From an uncultured Erysipelotrichaceae bacterium (GTDB lineage Bacteria > Bacillota_I > Bacilli_A > RF39 > UBA660): DNA of 13,764 nt. Positions 7,319 to 13,764 of the stretch are shown here, piece by piece. The stretch is taken from the NCBI GenBank assembly GCA_902795675.1, contig CADBLZ010000030.1, forward strand, positions 1 through 13,764. Direction: 5' to 3'. The first letter of the stretch is position 1; every line of letters starts with the position of its first letter. Below the pieces are notes generated by a model. It was not told where the DNA came from and made no database searches. It saw nothing but the letters and a program-made list of their open reading frames with translations. Made by a program: the position numbers and the translations under genes.

Positions 7319-8225
7319 TATATTCATCCCAAATTTTATTAAAATAATCTTCTTCATACTTCTTATTACGAAGCATTTCAATCTCATATTTATATGGAGG
7401 ATAAAGTCTTTCTTTATCATCTTCTGAGTCACCGATATAAGGTGTTTCAAGAATTTTAGGAATATCTTTTAATCTTTCGTTATAAATAACATTACATAAA
7501 GTATTAAAACCAATTGTTCCTTTACCTATATTAGCATGTCTATCTTTATGACTACCAAGTTCATTTTTAGAGTCATTTACATGAATACAACCAATCTTAT
7601 CTAAGCTTACTTTCTTACCTAATTCATCTAGATAACTATCAAATTCATTCATATCATAACCACCATCATTTAAGTGACATGTATCTAAACAAATTCCTAT
7701 TTGATCTTGTTTATGAACACCATTAACAATCATTGCTATTTCATCAATTGTTGAACCACATTCTGAACCCTTTCCAGCCATTGTTTCAACTAAAATAACA
7801 CATTTAGTTGATCCATCTAATACTTCATTTATTGCATTAACAATATTATTAATAGCGTCTTCTTTAGAAAGACCACCCGTAGCATTACCAGGATGTAAAA
7901 CCATCTTTGTAATACCCATTAAATCACATCTTTTAAGTTCATTACGAATAAAATCAATACTAAACTTATATTTATCCGGATCACTATTATTACCTAAATT
8001 AACAATATAAGGAGCATGACAAATAACATTATTTATATCAATTCCTTTTTCTTCCATTAACTTACGTGCTTCATTTGTTTTATTTTCATCTATATCTTTT
8101 CGAATCGTATTAGTTGGAGCACCTGTATAAAACATAAAAGTATTAGCATTATAACTTAATGCTTCTTTTAAACTTCCAAGTATTTGTTCACTTCCAAAAC
8201 TAACATGACTACCTATTACTAGCAT
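7308..8225 (-). CDS. nfo: Endonuclease IV (AP endonuclease)
   Basis: The 305-residue TIM-barrel protein has the usual length. It cleaves 5' of abasic sites and trims blocked 3' ends in base excision repair. All nine ligands of the trinuclear zinc centre can be placed: H70 (H-A-P-Y), H111 (L-H-P-G), E147 (V-E-T-M-A-G-K-G-S-E), D181 and H184 (C-L-D-T-C-H), H215 (I-H-V-N-D-S-K), D228 and H230 (K-D-R-H), E260 (E-T-P). The start is ATG at 8225, giving the family N-terminus M-L-V-I-G-S-H-V-S; the ribosome binding site AGGTGGTGA ends 5 nt before it, and the in-frame GTG four codons upstream lies inside that site. It is monocistronic, with an extended -10 promoter directly after the pilin-like gene's terminator. 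Confidence 0.97.
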   Translation of the reverse strand: MLVIGSHVSFGSEQILGSLKEALSYNANTFMFYTGAPTNTIRKDIDENKTNEARKLMEEKGIDINNVICHAPYIVNLGNNSDPDKYKFSIDFIRNELKRCDLMGITKMVLHPGNATGGLSKEDAINNIVNAINEVLDGSTKCVILVETMAGKGSECGSTIDEIAMIVNGVHKQDQIGICLDTCHLNDGGYDMNEFDSYLDELGKKVSLDKIGCIHVNDSKNELGSHKDRHANIGKGTIGFNTLCNVIYNERLKDIPKILETPYIGDSEDDKERLYPPYKYEIEMLRNKKYEEDYFNKIWDEYKHN

Positions 8226-8241
8226 TCTAATCACCACCTAA

Positions 8242-8250
8242 ATTATAACA
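8242..8250 (-). promoter_or_regulatory. Extended -10 promoter of nfo
   Basis: On the minus strand, TGTTATAAT (8250-8242). No good -35 lies 16-18 nt upstream, where the terminator of the previous gene sits, so the TGn extension may carry recognition. The leader would be about 12-16 nt. Confidence 0.62.
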
Positions 8251-8280
8251 TAAAAAAAGAAAAGATTATTTAATCTTTTC
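8251..8280 (-). terminator. Intrinsic terminator of the surface-protein/pilin operon
   Basis: A 10-bp stem, GAAAAGATTA / TAATCTTTTC (8259-8268 with 8271-8280), is followed by seven T residues on the minus strand. The stop codon TAA (8268-8266) of the pilin-like gene starts the 3' arm. The stem is A/T-rich, so it is weaker than the others. Confidence 0.8.
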
Positions 8281-8829
8281 TTCTATACAAGCAGTCTCAT
8301 ATCTCATGATGCCGTTACCTTCAGATCCACCATGATCACTTGTTGTACCAGTAAATGAACTAGTAACTTTAGATTCATATACCTCATTAGCATAGTTATT
8401 AATACCTTTACCATAAGATAACTTATCTAACTTACCTTCTTCATAACCGTCGATTGTAAATTCCTTATTAGTTAACCATACTGAATAGAACTTTTCACCA
8501 TCGTTATATTCAATAACAATATAACCATCATATGATTTATAAGAATCATCAATATAACCGTTAGCTTCTAAGCCTTTAACAGAAATACACATACCTTTAT
8601 AATGTCCATTATCTGAAGAAACGATATAATTACCGCCTTCTTCCATACTGAATGTTGCATATGCATTCTTAGCTGCTTTAATTAAATCACCCGCTGCTGT
8701 TTTGATATTATTAACTTTAGCATTTCTTGTTAATACTAAAGTTAAAATACCACCAACAACAAGTAATATAGCAATCGTAACAATAACAGTTAATACTTGA
8801 ATAGTTTCAAAACTTCTAACTTTTTTCAT
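8266..8829 (-). CDS. Type IV pilin-like protein with altered processing motif
   Basis: A 187-residue protein with a short basic leader (M-K-K-V-R-S) followed by F-E-T-I-Q-V-L-T-V-I-V-T-I-A-I-L-L-V-V. This aligns with the prepilin helix F-T-L-I-E-L-L-A-V-I-V-I-L-A-I-I. An amphipathic stretch to about residue 60 continues the pilin N-terminal helix, followed by a globular domain with G-M-C-I-S-V-K-G-L-E-A-N-G-Y-I and a Y-I-V-I-E-Y strand, a pattern seen in Bacillota pilin-like proteins. The only cysteines, C81 and C181, could form a disulfide. Two key positions differ from canonical pilins: Ser (S6) replaces the Gly before the cleavage site, and Gln (Q11) replaces Glu5. Its ATG follows the giant gene's TAG by 8 nt; the ribosome binding site AGGTGA overlaps that stop, so translation should be coupled. 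A role as a minor pilin or pseudopilin is inference; no pilus machinery is in the window. Confidence 0.75.
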   Translation of the reverse strand: MKKVRSFETIQVLTVIVTIAILLVVGGILTLVLTRNAKVNNIKTAAGDLIKAAKNAYATFSMEEGGNYIVSSDNGHYKGMCISVKGLEANGYIDDSYKSYDGYIVIEYNDGEKFYSVWLTNKEFTIDGYEEGKLDKLSYGKGINNYANEVYESKVTSSFTGTTSDHGGSEGNGIMRYETACIEEKIK

Positions 8830-8837
8830 CTAATCAC

Positions 8838-8945
8838 CTAATTAAACTTTCTAACTTTAACTATTCTACTTACAAGTACTATAACAAAACTTATAGCAAA
8901 TAAGATTACAAATAGTGTACTCTTATCAATTGTATTAGGGTTATC
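8838..8945 (-). other. C-terminal cell-wall sorting-like signal, NPNTID type
   Basis: Codons for N-P-N-T-I-D-K (8942-8922) are followed by about 18 hydrophobic residues and a basic tail (R-I-V-K-V-R-K-F-N). The three-part layout matches sortase substrates, but the motif differs from LPXTG and has Ile where Gly is usual. The alternative is a simple C-terminal membrane anchor. Confidence 0.6.
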
Positions 8946-11900
8946 ACTTATTTCTTTACCATGTTCTTCTGGAATAGTAGCTGAGAAACTATTCATGAAT
9001 GATTTAACATCACTTGTAACTTCTACTTTAGCATCCATAGTATTATCACCATTATCAGTTAAAGTAACAGTTAAGAATATTAAATTACTATCATAAGTAA
9101 AATGTCTATCTCCTAAATCAACTTCACTAATTTGATATTTATAAACACCAGGTTTATCGAAGTTTAATTTAGGGAATACAATATTACCATTAATATCATT
9201 ACTGATTGTACTTACAAGTTCATTACCAGCAGATGTAATTAATGATAAATTAAATCTAAAGTCATCACCAGATAATGTTGTGCCATCTAAACCTACTGTA
9301 CTAGTAATAACAGCATTACCACTAGTTACATAATTATTATTAAACTTAACTTCTTTAGAAGATTCTTCTAAAGTACCAGTAACTACTAAACCATCTTCTG
9401 TTTCAGTAGCACCATCACTAGTTTCTGTATAATAATTAACTTTTTCTTTTAAGATAGTATATTTAGAACCAACAGGTAGATTAACGATTAATATTTTTTC
9501 ATCACTCTTAAGAACAAATTCTTTTTCAGCCGTACCATCTTCTAATACAGTTAATGTACCAATTTCTTCTTTATTACCATTAAATAATTTATATTCACCA
9601 GGAACACTATCACTAATAGTAACTGTATACTTAAACTCTTTATTACTATCAACATATTTAGAATCATTAGTATTAGTAATCATTAAACCATCTGGAATAT
9701 AGATATTATTAAATACCATTCTATCTACTTCTTCATCTAACTTATTAGTTATTGTAACTTGTTTACCAAGACTTCCGTCTTTATTATCACTAATAACTAC
9801 TTTAACATTAAATGTATTTGTATCAAGTGATACATGTGAGATAGGATTACTATTCATTCTAACAACATAGTTATAAGTACCTACTTTATCAGTATAAGTA
9901 ATACTATCAAATGTAACTGTACCATCTAGACCATTAGTCTTAGTAGCAAGTACATTACCTTCACTATCTAATAATTCTAAAGTAAACATATCACTAGTTA
10001 ATTCATCATCATATGTTACTTGTGCACTTAGATCTAAATTAGTACTTGCACTATATGTATTAGTGAATGTATTACTAATCTTTAATGCATTAGTTACACC
10101 GCTTAAACTTGTAACACCGTCATTAGTAGTACTTTCTTTATCAGTTGTTACACTATAACCACTTTCATTATTTAAACTAACTTTATAAGTAATACTATCT
10201 GGTAAAGATAATATAGTAATACTTTGGTTACCTACTAAACTAAATCTACCTACACCATTTTCAAATGTAATACTAGTTAGATCAGTTCCTTCAGTATTAT
10301 AAGTTTCATTACTATTATTACTTAAAGTAATTGTATAATTAAATACTTTTTCACTATCAGCTAAAGGACCACTTATTACATTACTAATAGTTAAATCAGT
10401 TACTATTTGATATTTTAATGTAATTTCATTAGTATCATCATCATATAAATTACTTGAAGTATTTAATGGATTAACTAATTTAACATGTCCATTTGATTTC
10501 ATTTCTTCATTTAATGCAAGTGAACTAGGAAGTTTAACATCATATGTTAACTCTTTAGTTTCACCAGGATTAATACTAACATTCCATGTAACTAAACCAT
10601 TACTATATGTACCATCATTACTAATATTTGTTGGAATTAAATTTTTAATAACATTATCAGTAACAACAACATTATTAGCTATAATAGTTGAAGTATTAGT
10701 TACTTCAATCTTATAAGTAACATCGTCATTAACACTAACTGTTATTGGGTTAGCACTTCCATTAAATGTTGCTTCATCACCAACTTTAACACGCTTATTG
10801 AATTCTAAACTTGGAATAGAAGCTGTTAAAGTAATCTTCTTACTAGGATCATTATAATTTACATCATTTAATTTAGTCACTCTATAAGTATTAGTAAATT
10901 CAGCATCTCTTAGTTCTGTAGCATTTATACTTACCGGAATCCAAATGTTGAATGTAGATCCAGCAGTTACTTTATTAACTTTTAAACTTAAACTATTACC
11001 ATTCTTAGTAATTGTTAAAGCATTACCGTTAACTACACTACCATTATCAATAAAGTACTTAATATCAGTTTCACTAACATCTAAGTTGTCACTTAAAACA
11101 CTAGATAAAGTAATATTTTCATAATCAACTTCATCACTGTTAGTTAATGTTAACAAATAACCATATCCACCACTAACACTTGAATTAATTGTACTTCCCT
11201 TAATACTATCTCTAGCTTCTCCACTAACTACAATGTTAGCTTTTTCTAAGGTAACTTCAGTACCTAAAGATTTCATTGTTCCTGTACTATTACCTTTAAC
11301 TAAATAAGTAACAACAGAATCATTATATGCTTTTAAAGTAGTATCATTCGAATAACTATTTGGTGCTACTAGATTAATTGTAAATGAAGGAGAATTTCCA
11401 GTTAATGCTGTATTAAATTCATAACTTCCACAATCAATTGCAATAGCTGTAACTGTGCTTAAGTCAGTAGGTGCATTAACACTCCAAATTTCATTTGTTA
11501 AATCTTGGTAAGCACTATCACTAACATCAATTGTTTCTAATGTTGAATAATATATTGTTGGTTTAGAACCAATAATACTTGTTAGACTATCAACATTAAC
11601 ATTTTTTAAAATACCCTTGAAATTGTTTGTACTCTTAGCACTATCAATCTTATCAAAGAAAACCATATTAGTTAAAGTAACACCACTATTACCATAACTT
11701 AAATTCATTGTATAACTATATTCTTTACTTTCCTTAACTGTACTATTACTTACAGTAGAAACATAGTTACCAACAATAACATCTGCTGCTTCTACTTCAG
11801 TGGTATTAGTAGCATATGTAAATAATGGTTCACTATTACTTAAATTACTTAATGTATTTCTACTAGCTGTAGAACTAAATAATGTTGTTGGTGCATCAGT

Positions 11901-13764
11901 ACTTACTTTATAACCTTGACTTAATCCACTACCAGATAAGTAAGCAGCATCTGTATAAAGATTTGTACCATGACTAGCATTAGCAGAATTTGGATAATTT
12001 AATGAATAGCTTAAAGCAAATCCACTTTGATAGAATGTACTACCATCAACATAATTTAAACTACTTAAGTTTGTTCCAAGAACATCTACTAACATAAGTG
12101 TTCTACCACTATTATTATAATTATCTGTCTTAGTAACCTTTATAGAAGCTTCTGTTGTTGTATTATAAGGAACAACTTTAACATTAGTAACAGAAGCACC
12201 TGCTGGAAGTAATACATAGAACTTACCAGTTTCTTGGTTAACAATATAATTCTTAGCAATCGTATCCATCGTTGAAGTCTTATTAACTTGTTCAAAGGCA
12301 TTAATTGTATAATTTATATTATTTTCATCTAGCTTATCAGTAACAATATTCATATTTGTTTTAGCTTCATATTCATATAGGTAAACACCTGCTGTAGAAG
12401 ATTCTTTAGCAGTACCATTTTCATAAGACTTAGAACTAATCTTAAGAATCTTATTACCATCCATACTAGCAATCTTAGTAATAATATTACTACTATTTTT
12501 TAAAACAACATTAACATTATAACCAATATAGACACCAGCTTTAACTGAATCAGTTTCAACATACATATCAACAGTGTCATTTGGTAATAATACTGGATTA
12601 CTACTAGTAACATTAGTATTGTTTTGTGTCTTACTTGTATCCATTGATGTATAAGCTATATGTCCATCAGAACCCTTAGCATAATAACCAACATAATCAT
12701 AAGAACTACTATTACCAGTCTTAATATAAACTTTCTTTCTACTCATACTAGCATTATCTGTAGTTAAAACATAACCACTATCTCTTAATACATAACTATA
12801 TTCACTATCGTTTTCAGGATAGAAAGAACTAATATAATAATCTGTACTAGTTAAAGTATATGGATCAGTATCAGTTTCATATGTACTATCTAACTTGAAT
12901 GATTCTAATGCAAGTTTAATATTAACACCAACAGTACCATTATTAGTTAACTTCCAAATATTAAAGTTCTTAATACCTTGGTTAACTAAATCACTATCAG
13001 CTTCAACTCTATAAGATAATGTAACTTCATTACCGTTCTTTAAGTTATTGATTGCACCTGCTCCACTAGTAGCTGATATAGAGCTTGCTTTAACTTTAAA
13101 GTTATCACTATTTGGATAAGTAGCAGCAGCTTTACCTGTATAACTAGAAGTCCAGTTAAATGCTTTAGAATCAGTTTTACTTGTTCCTGTTACTTGAACA
13201 CCCATCTTAAAGTCAGGTTTAACAGTAACGCCTTCATTTGGTTTTGGATACTTAACAACAATAATTCTCTTAAATGAATCATTATTAGGAGAAGTACTAT
13301 TAATACTTCCATACTTAGAAGTTAAACCAGCACCTGTTGGATTAACAATAGTATTATCATTTAAGAATTCATCATAACTACCAATCTTGTATGTTGTACC
13401 ATCACCATAAGCAACGATTGTACCAAGAGTATCAGTATCAGTATCAACTGTAGCAGTAACATTTAAATCATAAGCTTCACTTTCAGTTACAGTTCCTTCA
13501 ATACCATATTCGATAAAATAATATGAATCAGTTCCACTTGGTTTAGTACCCCAATCATCTTGCCATGAGTCATAAACTTTTTCTTCTAACTTAGAAGTGT
13601 TATCTAAATAATTTGTAGAAGCAGTTGGATAAACAGTTGTAACTGAGTTAGCTGTTGTTTCTTCTACACCAGCAAAGGTAATCTCTGGAGTAATAACATT
13701 AGGTGAATCAATTACCATAGCAGAAAGTAAAGTTCTATATTTCAAATTAATTTCAAAAGTAAAA
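8838..13764 (-). CDS. Giant multidomain surface protein with C-terminal sorting-like signal (5' end cut by window)
   Basis: The frame is open to the right edge, so the N-terminus is outside. The in-frame TTG at 13745 has no ribosome binding site and is not a credible start. Residues are numbered from it (1-1635). Residues 1 to about 978 are Ser/Thr/Asn-rich beta-strand modules with one cysteine (C772). About 980-1110 resembles DUF11 (N-K-R-V-K-V-G-D, Y-K-I-E-V-T-N-T, V-V-V-T-D-N). Residues 1118-1231 and 1354-1472 resemble DUF7601 pilin-like domains ending F-T-N-T-Y and F-N-N-N-Y. About 1233-1349 and 1474-1590 resemble Spy0128/FctA pilin domains. The end is N-P-N-T-I-D (1602-1607), a hydrophobic segment and V-K-V-R-K-F-N, the layout of a sortase signal with a non-LPXTG motif. 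Inference: a wall-anchored adhesin or stalk. The pilin-like gene follows in the same operon. Confidence 0.85.
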   Translation of the reverse strand, partial: FTFEINLKYRTLLSAMVIDSPNVITPEITFAGVEETTANSVTTVYPTASTNYLDNTSKLEEKVYDSWQDDWGTKPSGTDSYYFIEYGIEGTVTESEAYDLNVTATVDTDTDTLGTIVAYGDGTTYKIGSYDEFLNDNTIVNPTGAGLTSKYGSINSTSPNNDSFKRIIVVKYPKPNEGVTVKPDFKMGVQVTGTSKTDSKAFNWTSSYTGKAAATYPNSDNFKVKASSISATSGAGAINNLKNGNEVTLSYRVEADSDLVNQGIKNFNIWKLTNNGTVGVNIKLALESFKLDSTYETDTDPYTLTSTDYYISSFYPENDSEYSYVLRDSGYVLTTDNASMSRKKVYIKTGNSSSYDYVGYYAKGSDGHIAYTSMDTSKTQNNTNVTSSNPVLLPNDTVDMYVETDSVKAGVYIGYNVNVVLKNSSNIITKIASMDGNKILKISSKSYENGTAKESSTAGVYLYEYEAKTNMNIVTDKLDENNINYTINAFEQVNKTSTMDTIAKNYIVNQETGKFYVLLPAGASVTNVKVVPYNTTTEASIKVTKTDNYNNSGRTLMLVDVLGTNLSSLNYVDGSTFYQSGFALSYSLNYPNSANASHGTNLYTDAAYLSGSGLSQGYKVSTDAPTTLFSSTASRNTLSNLSNSEPLFTYATNTTEVEAADVIVGNYVSTVSNSTVKESKEYSYTMNLSYGNSGVTLTNMVFFDKIDSAKSTNNFKGILKNVNVDSLTSIIGSKPTIYYSTLETIDVSDSAYQDLTNEIWSVNAPTDLSTVTAIAIDCGSYEFNTALTGNSPSFTINLVAPNSYSNDTTLKAYNDSVVTYLVKGNSTGTMKSLGTEVTLEKANIVVSGEARDSIKGSTINSSVSGGYGYLLTLTNSDEVDYENITLSSVLSDNLDVSETDIKYFIDNGSVVNGNALTITKNGNSLSLKVNKVTAGSTFNIWIPVSINATELRDAEFTNTYRVTKLNDVNYNDPSKKITLTASIPSLEFNKRVKVGDEATFNGSANPITVSVNDDVTYKIEVTNTSTIIANNVVVTDNVIKNLIPTNISNDGTYSNGLVTWNVSINPGETKELTYDVKLPSSLALNEEMKSNGHVKLVNPLNTSSNLYDDDTNEITLKYQIVTDLTISNVISGPLADSEKVFNYTITLSNNSNETYNTEGTDLTSITFENGVGRFSLVGNQSITILSLPDSITYKVSLNNESGYSVTTDKESTTNDGVTSLSGVTNALKISNTFTNTYSASTNLDLSAQVTYDDELTSDMFTLELLDSEGNVLATKTNGLDGTVTFDSITYTDKVGTYNYVVRMNSNPISHVSLDTNTFNVKVVISDNKDGSLGKQVTITNKLDEEVDRMVFNNIYIPDGLMITNTNDSKYVDSNKEFKYTVTISDSVPGEYKLFNGNKEEIGTLTVLEDGTAEKEFVLKSDEKILIVNLPVGSKYTILKEKVNYYTETSDGATETEDGLVVTGTLEESSKEVKFNNNYVTSGNAVITSTVGLDGTTLSGDDFRFNLSLITSAGNELVSTISNDINGNIVFPKLNFDKPGVYKYQISEVDLGDRHFTYDSNLIFLTVTLTDNGDNTMDAKVEVTSDVKSFMNSFSATIPEEHGKEISDNPNTIDKSTLFVILFAISFVIVLVSRIVKVRKFN

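Noticed and set aside
7247..7450. Minus-strand frame of 67 codons overlapping the nfo 3' end
   Set aside because: It is in another frame of nfo and crosses the nfo terminator and the acyltransferase promoter.
13743..13745. TTG as the start codon of the giant surface protein
   Set aside because: There is no ribosome binding site or signal peptide, and the frame stays open to the window edge, so the gene begins outside.
8838..13764. Direct DNA repeats or phase-variable simple repeats in the giant gene
   Set aside because: The repeated look comes from Asn/Ser/Thr-rich codons. I found no exact long repeat or homopolymer tract typical of slipped-strand switching.
1..13764. CRISPR array, tRNA, rRNA, insertion sequence, riboswitch
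   Set aside because: I saw no regularly spaced repeats, tRNA-like cloverleaf, transposase or long structured leader. Leaders are all short.

Overview
The window is visibly AT-rich, and every gene I can support lies on the minus strand, so the operons read from high to low coordinates. Gene content and signals point to a low-GC Bacillota (Bacilli) relative, probably an uncultured gut-type lineage such as RF39 or an Erysipelotrichia/Mollicutes-like group. The evidence is zinc-form ribosomal protein L33, EF-P with a KPGKGAAF loop, a 7TM-type hybrid histidine kinase, Gram-positive surface-protein signals, extended -10 promoters and GGTGAT-rich ribosome binding sites. The standard genetic code fits: TGG encodes Trp and no in-frame TGA is needed. 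The exact taxon is inference.

Layout in transcription order, from the right edge. (1) 13764-8266: the 3' part of a giant surface protein (at least 1641 residues, 5' end outside the window). It is a string of beta-sandwich modules ending in an NPNTID / hydrophobic / basic tail sorting-type signal. Eight bases later comes a 187-residue type IV pilin-like protein, then a terminator. (2) 8225-7308: endonuclease IV (nfo) with its own promoter and terminator. (3) 7233-6217: a PlsC-like acyltransferase, again monocistronic. (4) 6135-4252: a hybrid histidine kinase, followed by its own promoter-driven pair rpmG (L33) and efp (4188-3435). (5) 3352-2639: a small protein-kinase-fold protein. (6) 2579-1: a promoter-driven pair, a dolichyl-phosphate-sugar-synthase-like GT2 overlapping by one base a multi-spanning GT-C-like membrane protein that runs off the left edge.

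How the genes work together. The GT2 and GT-C genes look like a classic two-step pathway: make a lipid-linked sugar, then transfer it on the outer face. The surface protein and pilin-like protein form a translationally coupled cell-surface module. The remaining genes are housekeeping (DNA repair, lipid synthesis, ribosome/elongation) or signalling.

The most interesting signals are these. The surface module has four tandem Spy0128/DUF7601-like domains that all seem to lack the isopeptide lysine, plus a non-canonical sorting motif and a pilin with an altered processing/E5 motif. At the genome level, all five recognisable terminators contain the stop codon of the gene they end. No stretch above 300 bases lacks a gene. 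I saw no tRNA, rRNA, CRISPR array, insertion sequence or plus-strand gene.
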